Numbered from the stretch's first letter, positions 1-5,423 are shown. The stretch is 5,827 bases of DNA from a bacterium (GCA_022865845.1 JALHUC010000011.1:1-5827), one strand, 5' to 3'. Notes: generated by a model not told the origin, from the sequence alone. Made by a program: numbers and translations.

Positions 1-718
1 AGGCGATGCCGGAGAGGATCACCAGAGAGTTTCCCAGCAGGTCGAACCGTTCACTTCCGTACACCTTATAGGACCAAAGGGCATAATAGGGTTTGCGGCG
101 AAGTTTCAGACCTTCGTGGACGTGCCGATGTTTGACTTCGGCTGTGATCGTGAATCGAGTCATTAACTGCCGCAGACGCGAGGCCTTTTCGTGCTCATTG
201 AACAACCGCAGGTAACTGTAAACGATAGTGTTGACATAAAGCCCGTATCCAGCGACCCACTGCTCGTCGCGCCAGTCGCTTGTGGGCAGTTGGGCCACCA
301 TCACGCGGTCTTCGGGGCTTTGATAGTCCATCCATCTCATGCCCCTGTCAGCCGCTTCGGCGAGGAAGTCCGCCTCGCCGGTGGCCCTGCGAAAGCACCC
401 AAGGGTCAGCAGGAACAGCGGCGTGGTGTCGCTGGCTCCCCGATCCTCCGGGTCGTGAACCAGGGACGAGATATGCCCCAGGTTAGACTGGTTCTTCGCC
501 AGAACCTCCAGGACGCGACGAAGCCGTGATATAAGCCGTTCGTTACCGGATGCGAGGATGCCGAGACCGGCGATCATGAGGTCACGCGTGTAGGGCTCGG
601 GATAGCCCCATCCGGCGGTTCGTGGTAGGCCATAGTATGGCCCACGGGCGTTATGGAGAAGAACCTCCAGTGCCGCGTTCTTGGCCTCGGTTGTGGGGTC
701 GCTTCGTTGTTTCTTCAT
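1..718 (-). CDS. GH100-like (alpha/alpha)6-barrel glycosidase, partial (C-terminus beyond left edge)
   Basis: Reading from the ATG at 718-716 gives 239 codons with no stop, continuing past the left edge. The protein looks like a six-hairpin glycosidase related to the neutral/alkaline invertase family (GH100) or amylo-alpha-1,6-glucosidases. Supporting motifs are YPEPYTRDLMI (about residues 39-49), SDTTPLFLL (96-104, like the VDSGLWW segment of plant invertases), SDWRDEQW (147-154), GYGLYVN (157-163), and ERFDLLGNSLVILSGIA (223-239), which parallels the FALGNCIAILSSLA segment of plant GH100. No signal peptide is visible, so a cytoplasmic enzyme is likely. Substrate is unknown; candidates are sucrose, glycogen-like glucans or the product of the neighbouring glycosyltransferase. 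The start lies one base after the stop of the glycosyltransferase gene, with only a weak GGGGA upstream, so translational coupling is likely. The fold is fairly safe; the exact family is an inference from remembered motifs. Confidence 0.68.
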   Translation of the reverse strand, partial: MKKQRSDPTTEAKNAALEVLLHNARGPYYGLPRTAGWGYPEPYTRDLMIAGLGILASGNERLISRLRRVLEVLAKNQSNLGHISSLVHDPEDRGASDTTPLFLLTLGCFRRATGEADFLAEAADRGMRWMDYQSPEDRVMVAQLPTSDWRDEQWVAGYGLYVNTIVYSYLRLFNEHEKASRLRQLMTRFTITAEVKHRHVHEGLKLRRKPYYALWSYKVYGSERFDLLGNSLVILSGIA

Positions 719-719
719 A

Positions 720-1862
720 TCAGGATATCCCCAGACGGTCAGTCACTATTTGAACGAACTTTCTTGCTACAACACGGTAGTCAAAGAGCTCGACGACTCT
801 CTTACGCGCCGCCTGTCCGAAATTCTGTCGCAGTTGGGCGTCGTCCATGAGGTCCATCATATAGTTGGCGATATCGTGAATGCTGGCGCGATAATCCGCT
901 GTGCGAGCCTTCTTGAAGACCACGCGGTGCCCGGGCTCGTATCCTTCGTCTTGGCCAAGGGTGGTTTCCTTTAGCCGTATCTCCTGGGCGACTCCGGCCA
1001 GGAAGGCGGTCTTGCCGTGGACCAGCGTGTCCAGCATGGCCATGGCCTTGATGCCGATGACGGGTTTGCCGCACGCGCCGGCCTCTACCTGGGGCATGCC
1101 GAAGCCCTCCAGTCGCGACGGCGCCGCGTAAATGTCGCAGGCCGCCATCAGGTAGGGCATGAAGTTCCGCGAGAGCTTGCTGGCAGTGAAGACCACGTTC
1201 TTCTCGATTCCAAGGTGAGTGGCCAACTGCATGTCGTGGAGGTTCTGCTGGTCGGTCCTCGGCTGGGGCCAGACCTTGCAGACATATTTCCAATCGGGGG
1301 CCTTGGTATCTATGATTGCCAGGGCCTGCATGACTTCTTGTGCGCCCTTTGATGCCGCATCTCCACCCACTGTCAGGATCATGATCTGGTCGTCGCCAAC
1401 CCCCAGTGTTTCGCGGACGGCCAAGACTTTCGGGGCATCCCGATCCCTCGGAATGAACGCATCGGTATCACAGCCTACAGGCAAGACTTCGATCTTGCCG
1501 GCATCCAATCCGTCACGCACGTACACCTTCTTGACCCAGTTGGACGTAACCAGGATCAGAGGCAAAGCGTTCAGAATCTCCAGATAGTTCCCCAAGTACC
1601 CATCCGCGACCAACCATGGCACCGGTTGTACGCCGTAGCGTTGTGGGTGAAGCACGAGATGCGGCGTGTGGCCCCAATAACCTATGCCGACTACCACGTC
1701 GGGCTCAAACCAGCGGTAGTACCATTCTTTCTCCTGCGCGGATTCTAAGTTGACCGCGCAGACATCCACGCCTATTTCTTTCAGGCCCTTGTAGAGCAGG
1801 TCGCCCTGGGTAGCCAACCCGCCCGGCGACGGGGGGTAGTCATACAACACCAGCACTTTCAT
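720..1862 (-). CDS. GT4-family (GT-B fold) glycosyltransferase
   Basis: A complete 380-residue protein, the usual length for a GT4 retaining glycosyltransferase using a nucleotide-sugar donor. The N-terminal acceptor domain opens with MKVLVLYDYPPSPGGLATQG, the typical beta strand plus glycine-rich loop. The C-terminal donor domain holds TVGGDAASKG (about 164-173, first strand and G-rich loop) and SRLEGFGMPQVEAGACGKPVIG (249-270), which contains the EX7E motif E252/E260 that contacts the donor sugar. No membrane segment is obvious, so it is cytosolic or peripheral. The start is the ATG at 1862-1860, preceded at 7 nt by GAGGAGG and overlapping the deacetylase stop as ATGA. Pairing with a PIG-L deacetylase recalls MshA/MshB and BshA/BshB (GT makes a GlcNAc conjugate, the deacetylase removes the acetyl), but it could equally belong to a cell-surface glycan or glycolipid pathway. 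Donor and acceptor are not readable from the sequence. Confidence 0.93.
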   Translation of the reverse strand: MKVLVLYDYPPSPGGLATQGDLLYKGLKEIGVDVCAVNLESAQEKEWYYRWFEPDVVVGIGYWGHTPHLVLHPQRYGVQPVPWLVADGYLGNYLEILNALPLILVTSNWVKKVYVRDGLDAGKIEVLPVGCDTDAFIPRDRDAPKVLAVRETLGVGDDQIMILTVGGDAASKGAQEVMQALAIIDTKAPDWKYVCKVWPQPRTDQQNLHDMQLATHLGIEKNVVFTASKLSRNFMPYLMAACDIYAAPSRLEGFGMPQVEAGACGKPVIGIKAMAMLDTLVHGKTAFLAGVAQEIRLKETTLGQDEGYEPGHRVVFKKARTADYRASIHDIANYMMDLMDDAQLRQNFGQAARKRVVELFDYRVVARKFVQIVTDRLGIS

Positions 1863-2461
1863 CGGATATCCTCCTCACCCGGGCTTTCCCATCTGCGGAA
1901 AGCCTCAGGGGAAATACATGCGCATAGTTCAAATGAGTCTTCATCGTATCCGTACACTTCCCGGACAATTCGTCGTTTCTCGGAAAGTTGCTCCTCGCTC
2001 AGCTCGACGATTATATCAGCCTGGGGATCCGCGCAACATGTCTTGGTGCCTGCATCGCAATTGTAAGCGAATGTCCAAAGATCCTTGCATTCCAGGACTC
2101 CGTCATTGATCAGGTCAAGCACTTCGGCGTGCACTTCCTTGTGTCTTTGATGCCCGTATTCACCATTACTGCCATGTGTGATGCAAAGGCCCCAGGGTAT
2201 TTGGGGTAAATGATCCCTGATTCGTCTGCCGATATCCATTCGGCTGTTGATTGGCTTGAGCGGGTCGCCGTCATCGAGATCGGTGATGAACCCTCTGACG
2301 CCTATCAGAGTGCAGACAGACTTGAATTTCGGGTACCGGTCCGGATCGTCTTTGCGAGACAGGCTCAAGACGGTCCATTCCCATTCGGGATGCAGCAGAA
2401 TGAGACCTCCACTCCAGATAACCTCGTCATCGGGGTGGGCTACGATAATGGCGGCATTCAT
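1859..2461 (-). CDS. PIG-L/LmbE family N-acetylglucosaminyl deacetylase-like protein
   Basis: A complete 200-residue protein of the PIG-L/LmbE family: zinc-dependent enzymes that remove the N-acetyl group from GlcNAc-type conjugates. The N-terminal AHPDDEV motif (residues 8-14) supplies the zinc ligands H9 and D12 and the general-base Asp D11. The second motif, THGSNGEYGHQRHKEVH (95-111), carries H104, H107 and H111, one or more of which should complete the metal site. Residues 50-182 are rich in cysteine (C50, C93, C125, C135, C142, C143, C180, C182), unusual for this family. The start is the ATG at 2461; an in-frame TGA 12 nt upstream excludes a longer protein. The ribosome site is a modest GAAGG about 12 nt away, and a GGCG-AAA-CGCC hairpin lies directly before the ATG. 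The gene is first in the operon and overlaps the glycosyltransferase start by 4 nt. The family call is firm; the substrate is unknown. Confidence 0.92.
   Translation of the reverse strand: MNAAIIVAHPDDEVIWSGGLILLHPEWEWTVLSLSRKDDPDRYPKFKSVCTLIGVRGFITDLDDGDPLKPINSRMDIGRRIRDHLPQIPWGLCITHGSNGEYGHQRHKEVHAEVLDLINDGVLECKDLWTFAYNCDAGTKTCCADPQADIIVELSEEQLSEKRRIVREVYGYDEDSFELCACISPEAFRRWESPGEEDIR
1870..1876 (-). promoter_or_regulatory. Shine-Dalgarno of the GT4 gene
   Basis: On the minus strand GAGGAGG lies 7 nt before the ATG at 1862, inside the last codons of the deacetylase gene. It supports the chosen start and efficient re-initiation at the ATGA overlap. Confidence 0.85.
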
Positions 2462-2580
2462 GGCGTTTCGCCTTCAACATGAAAATATATTCCATCCGCA
2501 ATACAAGCAGCGTACGCACATTCAGGCAAACAAAGCGTTTTCCGCCTGATTGCGTTTCACGCCGTTGCGCACGTTTGGAC
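2462..2580 (-). other. Leader/intergenic region upstream of the deacetylase operon
   Basis: A gene-free stretch between the remnant ending at 2581 and the deacetylase start. Read on the minus strand it contains an imperfect stem-loop (TCAGGC at 2549-2544 pairing with GCCTGA at 2527-2522, with an inner AAAC/GTTT pairing), a TATATT at 2489-2484 that could serve as a -10 box but has no matching -35 at 16-18 nt, and the small hairpin GGCG-AAA-CGCC at 2472-2462 touching the ATG. An operon promoter is expected here, but none is convincing by sequence alone. Confidence 0.35.
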
Positions 2581-2913
2581 CTACAGGACGATTCCCGCCC
2601 ATTGGTTCAGGGCACGCTGCGTGTTGCTGACCGCAGGAATATCGGTAAAGTCATTAAGTTCTTCGATGGCCAGGGGCGACGTCGAGCACAGGCCTGAAAT
2701 AGCATGGGGAACCAAACCGAATTTGTTCCGCAAAATATCGACGCCCGCTATGGCTCCCAGAGCATCGTGGGCTGTAAATACAAGCCGGTGGATTCGCGAC
2801 TTGACCTGTTTCGTTGCGAGCAACATGGCCGTTTCCTGCTGTAGTATTCCGTCCGCAAATTCAACTACCCAGTAGTTTCCGGTGTGATAAAAAGTCCTTT
2901 TTTTGAGGCCAAA
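2581..2913 (-). pseudogene. 5'-truncated C-terminal remnant of an unrecognised, possibly P-loop NTPase-like protein
   Basis: An open frame runs on the minus strand from an in-frame TAG at 2916-2914 down to the TAG stop at 2583-2581. The part from about 2875 downward reads like genuine protein: YWVVEFADGILQQETAMLL, then a segment with FTAHDALGAIAGVDILR, then HAISGLCSTSPLAIEEL, ending NQWAGIVL. A hydrophobic strand ending in acidic residues (VVEFADG), followed by alternating strands and helices, is reminiscent of the C-terminal half of a P-loop NTPase, but I cannot name the family. No Walker A motif is present, and no start with a ribosome site exists upstream of the homologous-looking part; an internal ATG at 2826 would give 81 residues without a good Shine-Dalgarno. 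The beginning of the gene therefore appears lost at about 2880-2913. It lies on the same strand as the deacetylase operon, 119 nt upstream, and may once have been its first gene. Confidence 0.5.
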
Positions 2914-3210
2914 CTATAGGCGATTCGGCCTTGTGTGTCAAGCCAAAGTCAACCTTCCCGCCTGATAGGCGGGATTGTGGAGGCAACTGGCTGGCTAAAA
3001 ATGAGGTCAGGGGTTGGGAAGGGCATGGATGCCAAGGCAGTGAATCGGGGGCTTGATCTTGCCGGGAGAGCGGAAAATCGAGGAAATCTGGGTAGAGGTA
3101 TCCCGTTAAACCCATCTCACAATTTAAAAATCAGGCGTGAATCTCCGTAGGGATTAGTGGGCCGCTGGTGAAAAGTTGACAAATGGATCAGGGAAAGTTA
3201 GCCTGCCTCC
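2914..3210. other. Intergenic region left of the transposase remnant
   Basis: About 300 nt with no supportable gene on either strand. The open minus-strand frame here gives a low-complexity, Pro/Ser/Leu-rich translation without family features. It contains the perfect hairpin described separately at 2956-2974 and a TTGACA at 3176-3181 that could be the -35 of the transposase gene, followed at 17 nt only by a weak TAGCCT. Confidence 0.5.
2956..2974. repeat. Perfect inverted repeat, REP-like hairpin
   Basis: TCCCGCC-TGATA-GGCGGGA forms a perfect 7-bp GC-rich stem with a 5-nt loop. No T-run follows on the plus strand, and on the minus strand GAAGGTTGAC follows, so it is not a standard intrinsic terminator. 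Its position about 240 nt upstream of a REP-associated transposase remnant makes a REP-type palindrome plausible, though one copy cannot prove this. Confidence 0.45.
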
Positions 3211-3833
3211 ATGCCTCGAAAAGTCAGAGTAGATGCGCCCGGAGCATTGCACCACATGCTTATCCGGGGGATTGAGGGCAAGCCCATATTTAAAGACAAG
3301 ATCGACTATGCGAACTTTATTGATCGGTTGAGCAAGGTTCTTGTAGAAACTGGCACTGACTGTTTTGAATGGGCGTCGATAACTGATCACGCCCATTTTC
3401 TTTTTAGAACTGGCATGGTTCCGATTTCCACCGTCATGCGAAGACTGCTCACAGGTTATGCTCATTTGCTCGAGATGGTTCGCTATATCCACCTCAACCC
3501 GATGCGGGCCGGTATCATTAAAGATCTGGGCGGGATATTTTGATCTGGATTCCAACATATGGACGTTGCCGGGTAGGCGGAGAAAAGTTTTCACGAGCGT
3601 CCCCCCAATTTCCCATTAAACCGGAAGAAATATTTCAACCCGGAAAGCAACCGGTAAAAGTCAAAGCAAGAAGCCTTTTCTGTTACTGGGCGGTTAGGGA
3701 GTTGGGGTTTACAATGGCGGATTTGGCTCCAAAGCTCAATATCTCGCAGCCGGCGGTCAGTATGAGTGCACGACGCGGAGAGCGAATAGCATCAGAAAAT
3801 GGATATTCACTAATGGATGAAAAAATCTTATAA
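3211..3833 (+). pseudogene. REP-associated tyrosine transposase (RAYT, Y1_Tnp / IS200-like) remnant
   Basis: These are remains of a single-strand HUH transposase of the RAYT type, which acts on REP palindromes. The first block (3211-3540, 110 codons) starts MPRKVRVDAPGALHHMLIRG and keeps the HUH motif as H60-A61-H62, then MRRLLTGYA. There it jumps to HLLEMVRYIHLNPMRAG, whose Y92 sits where the nucleophilic tyrosine is expected; roughly 25-30 residues (normally containing LFQNRYKS) are missing. After IIKDL a second, longer segment is absent and TGA (3541) and TAG (3574) follow. A short match AEKSFHER (3577-3600) is in the first frame; after the C6 run at 3601-3606 the frame changes to the C-terminal block, containing PEEIFQPGKQPVKVKARSLF, CYWAVRELG and SQPAVSMSARRGERIASENG, the usual C-terminal helix-turn-helix. 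Two deletions, two stops and a frameshift mean it is not functional. Confidence 0.88.
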
Positions 3834-3848
3834 TTTGAGCGGCCCGGC

Positions 3849-3860
3849 AGTCTCGAGACT
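3849..3860. repeat. 12-bp perfect palindrome
   Basis: AGTCTCGAGACT is self-complementary over 12 bp and begins 15 nt after the stop of the transposase C-terminal block. It could be an operator half-structure, part of an element end, or chance. Confidence 0.3.
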
Positions 3861-3949
3861 TTCTAAAGAGGATTGAAGGGTTTTTGTAATCGGCTACAAT
3901 ATCGATTTGATGCCGGTAAGTGACCTTATTAACCGCCTATTAATAAAAG

Positions 3950-3989
3950 ACAAACTGTGCTAAATGTGGGGTTTGTTGGTTAGGCTAAC
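3950..3989 (+). promoter_or_regulatory. Possible leader hairpin and dyad before the DUF6504-like gene
   Basis: ACAAAC pairs with GTTTGT across a 15-nt loop, and a second dyad GTTAG-G-CTAAC ends 12 nt before the ATG at 4002. The second dyad touches the weak GAAG ribosome site (3990-3993). These could form RNA structure around the start or be a repressor site; both stems are short. Confidence 0.25.
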
Positions 3990-4001
3990 GAAGCAGTGAT
4001 C

Positions 4002-4322
4002 ATGCCTGAACGATTCGTCAGTGAAGTCATCAAACCTGTGGTTGCCACATGTGACACATCGCGCATGGCAGTCGGGGAACCTGGACTCCCGCGTGAGTTC
4101 GTGTGGCGAGGTCGAACCATTAAGATTGTGGCCGTACTGCGCACCTGGCGTGAAACCGGGAAATGTCGCCACGGCAGTCCCGAGTTATACGTTCGCAAGC
4201 ACTGGTTCGAGGTCGCCACGACCTCCAACAGCACGATGAAAATCTATTTCGATAGGCAGCCTCGCGGTGGACGCAAGAGCGATAGATGGTGGCTTTTTTC
4301 CATTTGTGAGTCAGAGGAATAA
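4002..4322 (+). CDS. DUF6504-like small conserved cytoplasmic protein
   Basis: An intact 106-residue protein with no signal peptide, membrane segment or catalytic motif. It begins MPERFVSEVIKPV and has a central EFVWRGRTIKIVAVLRTWRE, then KHWFEVATTSNSTMKIYFDRQ, and ends near RWWLFSICESEE. This order (FVSE start, 'F-W-R-G-x-T/x-x-V' core, 'F-V-x-T-x-x-G/S-x-x-x-x-Y-x-D/R' strand, 'W-x-L' end) fits the DUF6504 family, whose function is unknown. I chose the ATG at 4002 because homologous-looking proteins begin MPERF; a GTG at 3996 would add two residues. A weak GAAG lies 8 nt upstream. Codon use and frame are undamaged, making it the only complete plus-strand gene in a stretch of broken ones. 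The next gene starts about 115 nt downstream on the same strand. Confidence 0.78.
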   Translation: MPERFVSEVIKPVVATCDTSRMAVGEPGLPREFVWRGRTIKIVAVLRTWRETGKCRHGSPELYVRKHWFEVATTSNSTMKIYFDRQPRGGRKSDRWWLFSICESEE

Positions 4323-4381
4323 ATCCCCAAAATTTAGACAAATTATGATCGAGTGGTCATCGTTGCCGAGAATTTGAACAC

Positions 4382-4401
4382 TGGCGCGAAAAAACGCGTC
4401 A
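4382..4401 (+). repeat. Inverted repeat with A6 loop before the AhpD-like gene
   Basis: TGGCGCG (4382-4388) pairs with CGCGTCA (4395-4401), a 7-bp stem with one G-U pair and an AAAAAA loop. It lies about 60 nt after the DUF6504-like stop and 25 nt before the next Shine-Dalgarno. No U-tract follows, so it is not a classical terminator; a processing or attenuation role is only possible. Confidence 0.3.
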
Positions 4402-4425
4402 GAAATTATCTTCAAAAAGAGAAGG

Positions 4426-4431
4426 AAGGAG
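4426..4431 (+). promoter_or_regulatory. Shine-Dalgarno of the AhpD-like gene
   Basis: AAGGAG lies 5 nt before the ATG at 4437. This strong site decides the start against a longer frame that opens upstream with GTG at 4353. Confidence 0.75.
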
Positions 4432-4436
4432 AATTC

Positions 4437-4637
4437 ATGGGAAAGAAATACACTCCGGAAGACGAGATGGAGTTGTTAAAAGAGCAACTACCCACCGTGG
4501 CGAACGCCTTCGGAGCCCTTCGTGACGAAGCGACCAAAGACGGCGTATTGAGTGCCAGAACGAAGAGACTGATGATGGTAGCGGTTTCAGTGGCGCAGCG
4601 CTGCGAACCTTGCATCCGAACACATGTAACGGAATAA
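4437..4637 (+). pseudogene. Carboxymuconolactone decarboxylase (AhpD-like) gene, 3'-truncated
   Basis: The 66-residue product begins MGKKYTPEDEMELLKEQLPT, continues with AFGALRDEATKDGVLSARTK and ends RLMMVAVSVAQRCEPCIRTH followed by VTE. C56, C59 and H63 form the CxxCxxxH redox motif of AhpD/CMD-like proteins, which reduce peroxidase partners through the two cysteines. Intact small CMD proteins run to about 100-115 residues and continue after the motif with a helix that usually reads like 'A-L-x-x-G-A-T-x-x-E-I-x-E'. Here the TAA comes six residues after the second cysteine, and neither of the other two frames downstream restores a CMD sequence, so the C-terminal half has been deleted, not merely shifted. 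The strong Shine-Dalgarno is kept, so a 66-residue peptide could still be made, but the helical bundle would be incomplete. A shortened functional peptide is a less likely alternative. Confidence 0.72.
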
Positions 4638-4680
4638 CCCAGACTGATCTCTCGATTTGGCTGCTGAATGGAACATCGTT

Positions 4681-5423
4681 ATGCAACAGACCCAAATTAC
4701 CGCTTACTTGGCTCCAAAGGGTTTTGTCAATCAGGCTGCAGCGGAACTGAAGGGAGTGCAAGCCGTTCACGGCAGACTGGTCATTGCCAGCGGGCCGCCG
4801 CAAACTTCCTGCTGGGCTCAGAACACCTGGCTGGAGCCTCGCACACTCCGGATACGGTCCATTACGGACGGCGCCAAAGCCCTGCGTGCCATCCAGCGCA
4901 ACTGGATCATGTATTCGTTTCGCTGGCATCGTCGCTCCACGTTAATTCAGGAGAAACTTCCGTACGTTTCGGCACGGCCATTGCGATTCCCGGAACCTGT
5001 CCCTCAAAGCCCGCTGGGATCCTGGACCTTGTTGGCGCCCGACCTCGTTCTCGCGCCAGCACGATGTTCAAGCGCCTTTCCTCACGGAGAGGTGCGGTTT
5101 GTAGAAAGCAAGCAGGGGCCGCCGTGCCGGGCGTAACATTTCGAAAGGGAAACGCGTTTTCAATTCTCCCGGATCAGGATAGCCGCTTAGACTGGATATT
5201 TTGCGATATGGCCTGTTATCCGGAAAAACTCCTGGAGTGGGTCTCTATTTGGCTGAATTCGGGAAAATGTCGCAATTTCGTATGCACGGTAAAGTTCCAG
5301 GGAAATTCCCATTATGGCGTTATCAAGAAATTTGCCGCTTTTCCGCATACTGCATTTCTCCATCTATCACACAACAAACACGAATTGACCTGGATTTCTC
5401 TTAATGTTTCTTCCCACAACTAA
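4681..5423 (+). pseudogene. RlmM/FtsJ-like SAM-dependent 23S rRNA methyltransferase, internally deleted and frameshifted
   Basis: The N-terminal part (4681-5136, 151 residues) reads MQQTQITAYLAPKGFVNQAA onward through LGSWTLLAPDLVLAPARCSS and FPHGEVRFVESKQGPPCRA, then a TAA. It resembles the N-terminal region of RlmM-type 2'-O-ribose methyltransferases. In a different frame from about 5127 the catalytic domain resumes as PGVTFRKGNAFSILP, then WIFCDMACYPEKLL, CTVKFQGNSHYG and HNKHELTWISL. The Asp of CDM, the Lys of TVKF and the Glu of HEL match the last three of the FtsJ-type K-D-K-E tetrad. Missing between CRA and PGV, by comparison with E. coli RlmM, are some 50-60 residues: the first catalytic lysine and SAM-binding motif I (the DLGACPGGWT element). 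The loss is not a multiple of three, so it also shifts frame. The enzyme cannot be active. Homology ends near 5401, overlapping the next gene's start at 5404. Confidence 0.82.

Larger units (their letters stand above)
3834..4001. other. Intergenic region before the DUF6504-like gene
   Basis: A gene-free, AT-rich stretch of about 170 nt. It holds a perfect 12-bp palindrome AGTCTCGAGACT (3849-3860) just after the transposase remnant, and near the next gene an inverted repeat ACAAAC (3950-3955) / GTTTGT (3971-3976) and a dyad GTTAG-G-CTAAC (3979-3989). The promoter of the DUF6504-like gene should be here, but I find no convincing -35/-10 pair. Confidence 0.4.

Noticed and set aside
191..974. Several plus-strand open frames opposite the glycosidase and glycosyltransferase genes
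   Set aside because: Low-complexity translations without motifs, antisense to genes with clear family matches.
802..1293. 163-residue minus-strand open frame inside the glycosyltransferase gene
   Set aside because: It is an out-of-frame shadow, rich in Arg, Gly, His and Pro, and fully covered by the well-supported GT4 frame.
1918..2549. Plus-strand open frames of 63-100 residues opposite the deacetylase gene
   Set aside because: Antisense shadows with no family signature and no ribosome sites.
2956..2974. Hairpin considered as an intrinsic terminator
   Set aside because: Neither strand has a T-run after the stem.
2861..3115. 84-residue minus-strand open frame in the region left of the transposase relic
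   Set aside because: The translation is rich in Pro, Ser and Leu, has no recognisable motif and no good start, and spans the hairpin; probably chance.
3154..3594. 146-residue minus-strand open frame
   Set aside because: Antisense shadow of the transposase relic, whose plus-strand frame has clear RAYT motifs.
4353..4436. N-terminal extension of the AhpD-like protein from a GTG start
   Set aside because: The strong AAGGAG before the ATG at 4437 and the family-typical MGKKYTPEDE opening point to the shorter start; the extension crosses the hairpin.
4435..4929. 164-residue minus-strand open frame
   Set aside because: Antisense to both the AhpD-like and the methyltransferase frames and without family features.
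4668..5126. First part of the long open frame that ends at 5423, read as the start of one 251-residue protein
   Set aside because: Residues before about 5127 are an out-of-frame reading of the methyltransferase N-terminus; only the part after 5127 is homologous sequence.
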